Source: Tribonema minus
Taxonomy: Eukaryota; Sar; Xanthophyceae; Tribonematales; Tribonemataceae
NCBI GenBank assembly: GCA_017506865.1
Contig: JAFCMP010000279.1
Span: 620,001-684,000 of the forward strand
Length of the DNA: 64,000 nt
Direction of reading: 5' to 3'
A program made the translations under genes and the position numbers. Within the stretch, counting starts at the first letter, position 1, and each line of letters starts with the position of its first letter. Below the pieces are notes generated by a model. The model saw only the letters and a list, made by a program, of their open reading frames with translations. It searched no databases and was not told where the DNA came from. Of this stretch, positions 10,101-23,716 are shown in pieces.

Positions 10101-13100
10101 TATGTAGGCTTTTTCGTGCTCAAAGAACAAGACAAATTTTAATTAGTAAAGCGTACCTTCATACATTGCGGATCATGTTGTTCCCCACCGTCGCATGCAA
10201 AGTTTAGTGTGGCTGCCTCTCTGAAAGCATCGTGATGGTACAGCAGGCGGCTCGTAAGTGCAAGCCTCACCAAGTCAGGCTTCCTCACGACAGGCATTGT
10301 GATAGTGCCTTCATGCGCATGAAAGGATAACTGAACACGAACAGTCACGCGTGCCATCTTTGCTTACTGCCATCGTCACGGCGCACAATGCTCACCATTG
10401 TATCGTGGGTGCAGGAGGATGCGTGGGGAGGGCTGTATGTTGACAACGGGACGCCATCCTCGGAGGAGAAGCAGTGGGACCAGGGCGGCGTCGGCAGGTG
10501 GGGTGCCAGCAAGGTGAGTCAGCGAGCGCGAGTGACTCAGTGAGTGAGTGAGTGAGATGCGCAGAGACAGGTGGGCGCCAGCAGGCAAGCAAGCGAGAGT
10601 GAGTCAGTGAGTATGTGAGTGAGTGAGATGCACAGAGGCTGGTGGGGCACCACCAACGTGAGCGAGCGCGAGTGAGTCAGTAAGTGAGTGAGCGAGTGAG
10701 ATGCGAAGAGACAGGTGGGGCAGCCTGAGCACTGACGTGGCTGCTGCCGCCACGCCCCACAGCAGCGTGAACGCTCGCTTGCCGCCAGTGCTCACGCGTC
10801 GTACGCGCTTAGGGGTTAGGGGTAGGGTTAGGGTAACCCGAAGTGCTGCGCGCACGCGGAGGGCAGCGGGCCGCTGCGGACCGCCGGTGCGCCTACGCAA
10901 CTGGTGGCAACGACGCTCATCACCCCCCCCACACACACAGTACTGCAAAGTGCATCGAAACATGCCTAAGCTGCACCCCGTGGCGTCGCGCACATCGTCC
11001 CCCCCCCCCCCCTCTCCCCCGTGTGCGCACCCTCCCCCTGTTGATGTAAAGTATTGCCACCGGCTTACAATGCCCAGCGACTCACCCCCCCGTTCCTGCC
11101 ATCGCATTCGTATGCGCGCAGCAGGGCAGCACCGGCGCCGACGACGCGCGCAGCGACACGACCCCCGGGCGCCGCGAGACCCCCGCGCCGCCGCGCCGCC
11201 GCCGCATGACGGACCTCATGCTGCCGCTGCCGCTGCCGGAGAACGGCGGCGGCGGCAGCAGCGCGGGCGGCGCGTCGCCGCGCAGCGCGTCCGTCGCCGG
11301 TGGCAGCAGCAGCGGCGGTGCGGCGCCACGCGCAGCGGCAGCGGCGGCGCTGCCGTCGGACAGTGTGGGCGAGGTCTCCGACGGCGAGCGGCTGTCGCCG
11401 CCGACGCCGCCGCAGTCGGCGTCGCCGCCGGTGCCGGGGGTGTACGCGCTGAACTTGAAGACGCCGCGCGCGAATGCGTGGACGCCGAGCGCTGCCATGC
11501 GCGGCGGCGGCGGCGGCGGGCGGCTCGTGTACGAGGGGACGATCACGCCGGGCACCGGGTACCACAGCCGGCGGAGCAGGTGCGCGCGCGTGCGCAGTTG
11601 AAGTTGCAGCGGGCGCTGCGTGTGACGCGCGTATATACGCAGTTGAAGCTAGCATAATTGTTGTCGAGGGTCACAGCCAGCGGAGCACAGGGGGTGAATG
11701 CGCACGCGGTTGAAGTTGAACTGGCGCACACAGGTAACGTCGAGGTGCGCAGTATCACACAGCTCACGCCCCCCGGGGGGCGGGGGGGGGGGGGGGACGC
11801 GCTTGGTGTGTGAGCCTCGCCGGCATGAAGCTTGCGGCGTGGTTCACCGATCTTTTACCAGCGCAACTTTGCGACGCGTGCATCTCGTGTCAAATTGATC
11901 GGGACACCGTCTCAGTACTCGACAAGTACATTCCTGCCCCCCCCCCCCCCCACGCCACGAGGCGCCTGCCCGCCGCTGTGTACGCATTCACGTCCCTCTT
12001 GAAGTTTATTTGCGAATATCTTGAAGTTCACACACCCCCTCGCCCCCCCCGCACGCGCCTCGCGCGGCATCGCAACCGCCGACTCAACGACACGACTCGA
12101 CTGTGTAAAATTTGCGCTGCTGCAGGTCGGGTTCGACGGGAGCGCGCGTGGGCGCCGCGTGGAGCGCTGAGGCGGGGGGTCTGGGCCGCATGAGCATGAT
12201 TGCCGACGACATCACGCCCAAGGTACCGATTTGAAGTACCCCAGGGTAGTGATTTGCGGTGCTTTTCTGAGCCCAATTGCAAGGTGGTGCTCTGACGCAC
12301 CCAAAATAAGTGCCCAAGGTACTGATTTGAAGTGCTCAAGGTAGTGATTTGTTTTTTTGTGCTGCTTGCATGCAGAGCTCGGGCGTCGCGGGTTCCCGGC
12401 TGACCTACCTCATCCTGATGCTCTTTGACGGTGCTGCTGAGCGAGAGGGTGGAGCGTTAGTCGCGCCTTGCTCGCGGACCAATAGGGTGGCTCGCCAGCC
12501 GTGCGCGCGTGCGTGCAATGATCATTGACACGCCACAGCTCGTAGGTTGAAGCACGAGGTGATGACGCCTCGCAGCAATCTGGGTGCGCGCGTGCCACTG
12601 ATGTCGCATCATGAGATTTCAAGTCAAGTAATGAGTCATGAGTGAGTCACAATCCCTCACAGCCACTAGGGGCCTGGCCTGCCGCCGAGCCGTCCGCGCA
12701 ATCGACTCAGGGGCAGGCCCAGAGCTAGATTTAGGTTCAGGGTTAGGTTCGCGGAGGGGTTTATTCTGACTTGACGCTGCACGTGCACGCGCATTGCCGT
12801 GGCTGGCCGCACAGGTGAACCAGGCCCACAGCCGGCGCATGGTGTCCAAAGGCAAGGACTACATGGGCCCCAGCCACATCAAGACGGTGCAGCGCATCAA
12901 GTGAGTCAGCTATTCAGAGTCAGTGAGTAAGTCTGTGATTGAGGGTGCAGCGTATCAAGTGAACGAGTGTGTGAGTGAGTGCGCAGAAGCTTGAGTGAAA
13001 GCCGTAATGTACCGTTGGCACGCATCAAGTGAGTGAGTGAGTGAGTGGGTGAGCAGCTGCGTGATGTAGGCGCCGTGCGCAATCGACAGGTGCTGAAACA

Positions 13101-14541
13101 GTTAGCGTCAGTTTCGGCCATGCAGTCGTGCGAGACGCATCCGTGCCGTTTTTGTTAGTCAGAAATGCATTCGTCTGTTCATCACACACTTCTAAGCATT
13201 CCCTCGACGACCCACTTTGAGTAGCGCACTTTCTGTGCAACTGAACATGTACGCGTTATGCACACTTCAAGTTCACCTGAGCCCGCTCTGTTGCTGCGTG
13301 CAGGGAGGGCGTGTTCTTCGACGGCACCTCCAGCCCGGAACAAGGCGCCAGCCAGCAGTTTGCAGGCGAGTGACTCGGCGCATCAAAGAGGGCGCTGTGC
13401 GACATTGTCTCTCACTTGTAGCTGCAAGGAGGGACGCGTGTGCCACATTTTCTGTCACTTGAAGTTGCTGGTTGAGTCTCAGAACGGCGTGCAGATCGCG
13501 AACGCCGTCGATATGCCAGCATGCATCCGTTTTGGCACTCGTGTGCGGATGTGATGTCACGGGCCGTGCGCGTTGCGTCCATTGCAGGCAAGCAACATAT
13601 GTATACCTGTGAGACTCGTGTATGCTCTTCAGGCTCCGGTGGGGATGCGTTCAAGCTCTTAGGGTTATAGTTAGCTAGGGTTAGTGTTAGAGATAGGGTC
13701 ACGTTGCGACCGTCGTGCTCTCGCAGATTGTGCCGCTAGACGCGCCGAGGCCATACAATCATGGCCTTGTCTTTGTTTGCAGGAGCTCATGGGACTTGCC
13801 CTCATTCACAATAGCCCCAAGGGAGGGCGGCTGTCCTAACGTGCTCCTACACAGTGTTCACTCCCGTATACTCTGTGCTTTTGAAGCGCTGCTTGCATGC
13901 GGCGTGCTGGTGCTCCTACTGGGACACCTGATACTGCGTCTGACTGCCACGGCTGACGAGAGCGAGATCGCCTGCTTCCGTGCGTGCGCGTGCGACAGAC
14001 GGCGGCGCAGGCGAGCGGAGCGCTGCCGACGCGTCGCAGCCCGAGCTCGCGCTGGAGGTGGACAACGTCGACAACAGGTGAGCAGCACGGTGGCACGCCT
14101 CAGCGTCTGTCGGCATCGTCGACACCTCCAGCGCAAGCTCCGGCGCACCGCCAAGGCCACCAGAAAGTTGACGTCGGCAGCGGGTGCGACGCTGCATGCT
14201 GGCGGCGGGGCGGCGGCGATGCTTCGGCGCCTGCTGCCGCCGCTGCAGTCGCTCTTCCAGGGGTGTGGCGGCGCGCCTCAGCATTTGTCACGCAGCGTGT
14301 ACACTCTTGAGGTCGCTGCTGTGGCGCCGCAGCGGTTGTCGCGGTCAAGTTTGCTGTGCCCTGCGCATTTGGTGAAGGAAGTTGATGTTAAGTTGACGGC
14401 ATGCCGGCCCTCGAGCCGCGCATCCGCAGTGCGTTTCACTGAGGAGCACCCGGCACGGAATCGTGCTTCAAAACAAGTGCTCCAACGTGGCTGTGCCACA
14501 TGTAGTCCTGCGCCGCCTCCCCCCTCACACACACCTGTCCG

Positions 14542-14580
<39 letters not shown>

Positions 14581-17500
14581 ACATGCAGTGGCGACCTGGG
14601 CAAGTCCGGGGACTTCAGCGTGGGGGGTACCCTCCACCTCGGCGACTTTATTCTGAAGCCCCACGGCATGGTCGCGCACTCGGGCCTGGGCAGTGCCAGC
14701 GGCGGCGGCGGCGGCAGCAGCAGCGGCGCAGTGGCAACGCCGGCATCACTGGCGTCGCCGCCCACGGCGCGCGCGGGGTCCCGCGCCGATGCAGGTGCCG
14801 CAGTCGTGCTGATGCTGCTGATGCTGCATGATGCGCTGGTTGGTAGCTGCTGGCGATGTGCTATTGGAAGCTGGCGCACGAGCAGTGCCAGCTTGTAGTA
14901 CCTGAGCGGGATGGCCTGACAGCGCACCTTGAATGGTGGCAGCGTCATCGCGGCCGCTGGCGCAGCAGTCTTGCTCATGCTGCTGATGCCGCGAAGGCGC
15001 CAGAGGCAGCAGCAGCGGCGGCGCTCAAACCTCCACCACTTCCTCTTGTCCACCGTGCGTGTCCCTGCACGCCCGCCGCAAAAGCTCTGATCATCTGCTC
15101 ACAGTCAACAATGGTTTACTCTGGAACTGAAGTGTCGGTGATGGAGTCTTGCAGCTGGCATAGAACCACCGCCAGGCTGCAGCAGCAGTCCTCCGGTACG
15201 GGAGTGCGCCAAACGTCCCCGCCAGCGGCATCGCGGCGGACAGTAATTGCGGCGCAATGGCGACAGCGCTCTCGGCGCCTGGCGCCTGATGTAATGCCCA
15301 CGTTCCTCCCCAAGCACCGTTTGCGGCACACTCGAGGCCCCGCTTAACGGCGAGCGCAGTCTGCCGCGGCGCTCATTGCATTGCCCGCGGCGGAGTCACT
15401 GCGTCGGCCATTGCTCGAGGGGGCGCAGGCCGCCCAGCGGCGTCAGCGACGGCCGCGCAGCGCGCGCTGCGCTCGCGCGGCAGCACTGTCCTGCGCGCTC
15501 GCACGGCCTGCCCGCCCGCCCGCACTGATGCGTAGCTGACAGTCCTGTCGCGGCAGCGCCCGTCGGTTTGCCGCCGGGCGCAATCCCCCGACCCAGCACA
15601 CCCCTACGCCTCACCCACCGACATTCTTGCCGATCTGCAGCAGCGGCGGCGGCGGCAGCGGCTGGCGCGGCGGCGTTTGCGTCAGAGCCCCCGGACAGCC
15701 TAGAGCGCGCTTCGACGGCAGCAGGGCTGGGGGGCGGAAGGACCCCCACCGCTGCGGCCGCGGCCAGCACCCCCAGGGGTACGCCGAAGCGCGTCCGCGA
15801 GACCACGATACTGCTGGACGAGGTCGGGAGGGGGGCGGGGGGGACCGTGTTCAAGGCGCTGCACGTGCCGTCCATGCGGTTGGTGGCGGTCAAGGTGAGG
15901 AGAAAACAAATCCTAGCTGAATGTTATCCTACCTGTCACCTTAATTCTGCGCGAGGGGGATGCTAGCCCTGCTCTCAACCCTTAACATGGTGGGGGGGGC
16001 GTGTTGAAGGCGCTGCACGTGCCGTCCATGCGGCTGGTGGCGGTTTAGGTGAGGGGGGGGACGAACCCTAGCTGTAATCATACGTGTAATGCTAATTCTG
16101 CGTGAGGGGGGGGGGGGGGGGGGGGAGGGTTACCGAAGCCATCATCGCTCGCAAAGCTTGCAAGGTTGTCGCGTAGGATAACACCCGTGAAACACGCGGG
16201 ATACTCTCAGGGCCTGCAGTAATGCAAGTCCACGAGCGAATGTGTGCCACGCGTTGAAGAACGCCCGCGCGCCGCGCGCCTCCGCACGCGCGGGTGGTGG
16301 CAGTGCCACGAGGTCGACTTGTGAACTTCAACTCCAGTTGACGCCGCGGCTTTGTTACTGAAGCCGTCGTCGCTCGCAGCCCCATGTGGGCGCTGTGAAA
16401 AAATGTGTGACCCTGCACGGCTCTCACCGAAGCCGCCTTCCCTCGCAGCGCATGGTGTGCACCGTGGCCGCATGCCTAAATGACCCCGCACGACGAAACG
16501 CCTGCACGCGCAGGTGGTGGCGGTGCACGAGGACAGCTCCGCGTCCACGCACGGCGCCAAGTCGAGCCGCGCAAGCGGCAGCGGCGGCGGCGGCAAGGGC
16601 GGCCAGCAGAACCAGGGCAGCCGCGCCCAGATAGCGCGCGAGCTGAGGGCGCTGCACTCCATCAACCTCGTCGCGCTGGGCGGGCGCGGGCTCATGCCGT
16701 TCACGTCGTCGGGGGACGCGGCGCGATGTGAGTTGAAGTTGCAATATTGCGGTTGCGACACATCGCGTTTGAAGGGGGCTGCTTGTGGAGTGCTCGCGGT
16801 ATGTGCGCGCAGGGGTGTTGATGGCGGTGGTTGTGCTGCGACTGCTGTGCATTTTTTTGTCGGGACGACAGTCCTCGACTAGCGCGCGGGCTGCGGGCGC
16901 GGCATGCCATTTGCGTCGCCGGAAGACGCGGCCCGATGTGAGGTGAAGTTGCGGCACTGGAAGCGGCGTTTGGAGCGCTCGCGCGATCTCGTGTGCGTAG
17001 GGGGTCCTGATGTGAGTGTTTGTGCTGTGATTGCCATGCACTCGCCTGTACTCACCGTGGACTGCTGTGCACTCCCCGCTGTACTCGTCCTGGCAGCGAC
17101 TGCCACGACCCCCAAGCGGCACCGCACGCCGCGCACGTCAGATCCAACGCCGCGAACGGCGGACTCATCGCCCGAACGCAGCACGCGTTCGCAGTCCTTG
17201 GGCTCGTCGGACCCCGAGTGGAGCGAGGGGGAGCCCACCGCCGCTGCTGCCGCCAGCAACCTGCACGTGAGTGGTGATGCATGATTTTGGAGGGTGGTGA
17301 GGTCAGATGTACAACCAGTACTTTTTGCAACGTTTTGAGTGCTGCCCATATGCGAGCACAGCATGGTTCATCATTCCAGTTTCGCGGAAACGCTCCGCAG
17401 GGGAGGGGGTTTTCTAGCGCCACGCCCACCACGTGTCAGTGTTTGAGCTTTGAGCGGCCCTGGCGCAGCAACCTGCACGTGAGTGTTTTGCGATGATAAA

Positions 17501-20500
17501 TGTGGTGATGTCAGTATGTGATCAGCTATGCAGCCACTCTGTCTGCCCTCTTCAGTTACAGCTTATATGCGAGTGTGCCATGTTACCGTTCCTGTAACAT
17601 AATACTTCTGAAGTATACGTATTCGTAGCTCATGTGCGAGCGTAGCATGGCTTTACCATCCCTGTTCCATGGGAACTATGCACAATTTCATAGGGCGTTC
17701 TCCTTGCACAGTGTCGGCCATTCGTCTGTCCCGCAAATTTGCGTGGCGCCGGCGGAGAGCATGCAGAGGCAGTCGGTGTCTCGCATGCAACGGAGGAGCG
17801 GGGTCGCACGACATGGGGTATCCGCAAATGAGGGTAAGGTTAGCCTAATTCAAAAACAGGGTTAGCCTAGGATTAGGGTTAGCCTAGCCCTAACCCTGAG
17901 CTATGTATGCAAGCGAGCGGCGCCGATCGATAGGACGCGTGCCGAGAGATGCCGAACATACATACCTACCCCACATCTGCGCGCGCGTCACCACGTGTAC
18001 CGCTGTTGCATGCCGTGCACACTCCAACGATGCGAGCGGCGGCGCGCGGCCGTCGCCGTCGTCGTCGCGCTCGCGTTGAAGTCTTGTGCACCACCACCAC
18101 CAACTGAACTTCCAGAACTGAACTTCAGGAGCTGAACTTCAACTTATGGCCTGCCCTGTACTTCATGCAATTGATGTTTTTATCCACACCCGCAGTCGCG
18201 CGCGTCCTTCAGCGGCGCGATCCACTCCTCTGAGCACGGGAGCGGCGGCGCGCGGCCGTCGCCGTCGTCATCGCGCGCGCAGCTGCTGGCGCAGGGCGCC
18301 GACGCGCTGGAGGCGCCGCCCGACGCCGAGACGCCACGCCCCAAGAGCACCGCCGGCACGTCCGCGCGGCGCGTGTGGGGCGGGTCGTCGAGCGTGGCGG
18401 GCACGCGCAGCCTCAGGTGTGCTTCACAGTTGAAGTATATGGCTTTGAAGTACTTGAGTCTTGAAAGTACTTGAAGTATGAGCGCAAACTTGCATTAATG
18501 AGGTACACTGTGGAGTTCATGCGCACGTTCGCGCGGCGCGTGTGGGGCGGGTCATCGAGCGTGGCCGGCACGCGCAGCCTCAGGTGTGCGTCACACTTGA
18601 AGTACATAGGTTTGAAGAGTGAGAATGCAAGCGTATGCTTATGCACAAGGAAGGCGTATTCATGCGGGCACGCGAAGCCGCAGATGCGTCTGAGGCGCGC
18701 CACACGAAACATCTTTATATGTGAGCGTGAGCACGCGTTGATGAGCACACACGCAATGTCGTCCATGTGCAACCCACAATCTTCAACATGCTGGTGCGCG
18801 CGCACTGACGCGACGCGCGCGCTCGCCCCCTCTCTGCCGCTGCTGCAGCGCGGGGAGAGTCGCCTCCGAGGGCGGAGGGGGGCGGTCCACAGGCGCAGGC
18901 GGCGGCGGCGACAGGCCGTGCTCCCACATCGTGGCATTCCACGACGCGTACACAGACCCCATCAAGGGCTCCGTGTGCATGGTGAGTCACTGGTTTTGTG
19001 CCCGTGCGCATGCGCTAACGATTCGGCAGCCGCGAGCGCTGTGAATGACGCGCCAGCTTCCAACTTTGTTCGCATATCGCGTGTGCCTCCGGAGCAGTCA
19101 TTCGTGCGCTGCGAAAACAGACGGGACGTGTGTGCGCCCGTGCGAGCGTGCGTTGGCGCATGGGCCCCCCCCGCCGTGGCGGCTACGCATGCCGCAGTCA
19201 TCACGAGGACCTGCTGCGGTCTGGTCGCTGCTGAGCACTGCTGCGCAGCCACCTGTCGCTGCTGCTGCCAGGCGTGATAGAGCACACGCACGCGCCACCG
19301 CATTGCACCGCCGCCTCCTGACGTCTACAGCGCACCGCTCCCACGGCGCACATAGGTTCTCCATGTACCTGTAACGGTCGATGCGTCACTTGCGGCAAGG
19401 AGGCACTCGGGCACAGAGCACTGTCCTCCGTGACTGAGCACGCTGTCTGCCATTGCTGAGCCCTGCTGTCCTGGCTGAGCACTGACTGAGCGCTGTCACC
19501 GTGACTGCGCGCTGCCGTCATGGCTGAGCACTGTCTTCATCATGGCTGAGCACTGCTGTCGTGGCTGAGCGCTGTCTTCGTGGCTGAGCGCTGCCGTCGT
19601 GGCTGAGCACTGCCGTCGTGGCGAGCGCTGTCTGTCGTGGAGCGCTGCTGTTACAGCTGAGCACTGCCATCATCATGGCTGAGCGCTGTCTTCTGTGTCT
19701 GTCATTGCTACGCTGTTTCATCGGACTGAGTGCTGTCTTCTGTGTCTGTCATTGCTACGCTGTTTCATCGGACTGATTGCTGTCTGCCGTGGCTGCGCGC
19801 CGCCGCCAGGTGATGGAGTACATGGACGCGGGCACGCTGCAGCAGTTCGTGCAGAGCAAGCGCGAGGCCGACGAGGGCACGCTAGCGGCCGTGGCCAGGG
19901 GCGTCCTCAAGGTGTGCAGTTGAAGTTATGTCCATACTTCACAATTGGTTGAAGTTTGCACTTATCGGAAAACGTCTCTGATCGTTGCACAAATCTTCCC
20001 CAGCTTTGCACAATGTATTCATGTTCTCCTCTGGCCGGACGTTGCAAGCTGACTTGTACCTGTACTTTGATATACGCAATTGTGAGCGGGCAATCGTAGA
20101 TCACTTTGAGTGGGCAGCGTTGGAGTTTAGACATGCTCAAATTGGGCCACTTCAGGTTTTCAAAAGAAACAGCATGGATGTCATGAAGTCAGGGCAAATG
20201 GAGGTAAACACAGAGCAAGCAGCGGGCTGACGCCGTCCTGTGGCTGTTGCAATCTTGAATTGCACGAAAACAGCGCTCATCCCTGACTCTCTGGCCCTTG
20301 CTATCTCGCGTACTCACCGCGCCGCCACAAGCACGCAAGCGAGCAGCAACGCTCCCTCACCGTGCCTGAGGGGCACGCCATGACAGATAGGTACTTCAAG
20401 CATCACTTATCGTCATCAGCACGAGTAGCATGTCAGCTAGCCATGTACGCCGAAGCAGCGCCGCAAGTGATCAACAAAGTCACCGCCGCGCCGCAATCTG

Positions 20501-23500
20501 TGTTTTTGCCACAGGGCCTGGCGGCGATGCACGCGCAGCACCGCATCCACCGCGACATCAAGCCCAGCAACATCCTGCTGGACCGGCGCGGGCGCATCAA
20601 GATAGGCGACTTTGGCGTCACGCGTGAGCTGGGCGCCACCGCATCGCTGGCCTCCACTTTCACGGTGAGCGCTGCCACATCGAAGTGATTGTTACAGTGA
20701 GCTCTGCCACCATTATAGTATACTTCAAAGTATGAACTTAGCAGCGAGCACTGCCACACTATAGGGAGTGGTACTGTGGGCGCTGCCGCCATTACAGTAT
20801 GTGAACTTGTGCAGTGAGCGTTGCCACATTAACAGTGTGACCGTTACAGCAACTGAACTCTGCAGTGGGCGCTGCCACATCGAAGTGAACGTTCATGGTG
20901 AGCGTTGCCACACTAAAGTAGACGTCACAGCGAGCGCTGCCACATTCACGGGGAGTGCTGCGACAGCTGCACCCATGCACTGTCACGCGCGTGCGCACCC
21001 CCCTCAGACAACAGCCTCAATGTGTCAGGAAGCCATGCACTCCGCGAACCCCTCCCCCGCCCCCCCGGTCGCTGCGCGTACGCCCTCTTTGTCCTAGTCT
21101 TACCCTATTCAGCCCTTGCCCTCACTCTAACTCTAACCCTTGTACCCTAATCTCAACCCTAATGCTTGCGCAGGGCACGCTGACGTACATGTCGCCCGAG
21201 CGCATCAACAGCGAGAGCTACAGCTACCCCAGCGACATCTGGAGCCTCGGGCTCGTGCTCGTGACGCTCGCGCTCGGCTACTTCCCGCTGCAGACGCAGG
21301 TGAGCGCTGCCACCACACCACGCCACGTTCTGAACGCTGTGACGATCAGGTCTGTGAACACTGCTACCAATCAGGGTGTGAGCGCGTCAGCAACACGCTG
21401 TGGGCGAATCAGGGTCTGAGCGATTTCACGATCACGGGCTGAGCGCTGCCACCACGGGTGCTGCCACAGGGTCTGAGCGCTGTTGCAAACAGGGTCTCAA
21501 GTGGCAGGTGAGCGCTGTGACGATCAGGTCTGTGAGTGCTGCCACAATCAGGGTTTGAACACTGCCAACAACAACACTATGTGCCACAACCAGAGTATGA
21601 GCACTGCCTCAAACAGGGCTGAGCGCTGCCACCACCGACATTTTCACAAGAAAGGGTCGAGCGTTATCGCCGGGTCACGGGCTAAGCTGTGCTGCCACAA
21701 AGCTGCTACCGTCAGGGCGACCCTGAAGCATAAAAACAGTCACAGAATGCAGGCGCAGGAGCGCTAGGGATGCGGGCATTTCCTGGTCACGACTGCCCGT
21801 TTGCGAGGCTGAATGTGAAATGCGGGCGTTGTCCGTGGTCACAATGCCCCGTGTTGAGGCCAATCTGAATTGATCAGCAGCAGTCGGGCAGCCCCGCTGT
21901 GCGCGCGCTTGCGCCGAGATTCGCAACTGGTATCATTGCGGCGACTTCTTCATGCGCTCCACGCGAACCCTAGATTAGCAAAAATTGACGATCAGATGTC
22001 ACTGACCACTCACTGCGTATCACCATCTGATGGCGATGCCCCTTTGCCGCCACAGGGCAGGTATTGGGGGCTCGCGCTCGCCACACAGCAGTTAACCCTA
22101 ACCCTACTCCAATCCTAACCCTGAGCTAACCCTAACCTCAAATCCTGACCCTAAACCTAACCCCCTTAAGCAGTGCGTGATGACGCGAGCGGCGCAGCCA
22201 CTGACGACTCCATGCTCCTGATGCTGATGGCCGTGCCCTTTGCCGCCACAGGGAGGGTACTGGGCGGTGGTGCAGGCCATACAAGCCCTGTTTTGAGGCC
22301 AACCTGAGATGATCAGCAGCAGTCGGGCAGCCCCGTTGTGTGCGTGCTCGCGCCGACATTCACGGCCGGCGGCGACTTCTCTATGCGAGCCCTTGACCAG
22401 CGAAAATTGGTGATCAGATGTCACTGACCACTCACTGCGTACCCCCACCTGATGCCCCTTTGCTGCCACAGGGCGGGTACTGGGCGGTCGTGCAGGCCAT
22501 ACAGGAGGGACCCCCGCCGCTGCTGACGACTGACAAGCACGCACCGGACCTGTGCGAGTTTGTGTCCTCCATGCTGCGCAGGGACCCCAGTCTGAGACCC
22601 AGGTGCGCCATGCTTTTTTGCCCAAAGGCGGGAAAGCATATCACCAAGGCGGGAAAGCATATCACCCCACGCAGTTGTGGCCTGCGTAGGATGCGACGCA
22701 TGGCCTCCAGGGGGATGTGAAGGCCCTTGGGGCCATTTATTTGCGTCCTGGCGTTGAGGGCGGGCGCAGCCTGTGCGAGTTTGCGCCGTCCATGCTGCGC
22801 AGCGACCCCCAGCCTCGGGCCCAGGTGCGCTAGTACCACCATTTCTCACTTAATGATGGGCAACAGCACGCGTGCCTCACGCACCTTCACCCAGCGGCGA
22901 GAGCGCAGACGTAGACGTCGACGCGGGAGAGCGTGCACAGCGCGACAGCCTTGTGGCCGCTGGCTTGATATCATGCATCCGCCGCCCTGGTCTCGGCGCA
23001 GCAGAGCGGCGTTCGCCGTCCGGCGGCCCGCTGCGCGCAGCGAGTTAGGGTTAGGGTTAAGGTTAGGTGCGGCGCCATGACTTGTGCACTTTCAGCTGGC
23101 GTGTAGGAGCAGCCGAAAACTGCGCATTGCCCCTGCTGTCTGACAGTGTGAAACAATCATTCAAACGGAGAACATTAGCGCTGAGCCTCATCGCTCTGTT
23201 GTTCTGCTTCGGTCGCGCGCGCCAGCCTCCAGTAGTGCCCCGATCCCTTGTTTCTTACCGTGTTCATGTGCTGCTGGGTCATGCTGCACCGCACGCATGC
23301 GTGCGCTGTCTACCTGCTGTAATTCCTGCATGCCTTTTGAGCCGCCAGAGTTCGAGCCACCGGAATCACAGTTCAGTGCTGCCTCGTGCCCTCAGTGCTA
23401 CACACAAAGCTGCGGTACCGCCGCATGCTTCCGCCGGACCGCACCGCACCACCGCCGCCGCCACCAGCGCGTACACCACCCTTGTACACGGCACACCTCG

Positions 23501-23683
23501 CAGGGCCCCGTGCTGAGCTGCTGTTGCAATACTGTCTTTGCTGCGTCGACTCCGCAGCGCGCTGCAGCTGCTGAAGCACGCCTTCCTGCGGCGCCTGCGC
23601 GACTGCCGCCGCGCGCCGCTCGCCGTGCCGCCGCTGCCGCCGCCGGACCCCGCGCGCGCCGACGCGCTCATGGAGGAGGTAAG

Positions 23684-23716
<33 letters not shown>

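Larger units (their letters stand above)
15641..23678 (+). other. MAPKK-type kinase domain with a large N-lobe insertion
   Basis: Exon 15641-15894 carries the glycine loop (VGRGAGGTV) and catalytic Lys (VAVK). Exon 16514-16727 carries helix C ([15 protein letters not shown]) preceded by a Gly/Ser/Gln insert. Exons 17097-17266, 18196-18416 and the start of 18849-18981 add roughly 160 residues of Ser/Pro/Arg/Ala-rich sequence before [12 protein letters not shown] and the hinge MEYMDAGTL. Catalytic HRD Asp is at 20554-20556 and DFG Asp at 20608-20610. The activation segment runs over 20617-21197 and includes [15 protein letters not shown] across an intron. The DIWSLG and RDPSLRP motifs and QLLKHAFL complete the C lobe. 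All residues needed for catalysis are present; the insertion is the odd part. Confidence 0.9.

Noticed and set aside
10701-11657. 318-aa Arg/Ala-rich ORF
   Set aside because: Frame-shifted shadow of the GC-rich exon 11122-11579.
12376-12450. Possible exon [15 protein letters not shown]
   Set aside because: Good acceptor but no donor in the needed phase; neighbouring exons join in phase without it.
13715-14656. 313-aa plus-strand ORF
   Set aside because: Runs through introns and a poly-C tract; the exons 13999-14077 and 14589-14794 are in other phases and fit the kinase protein.
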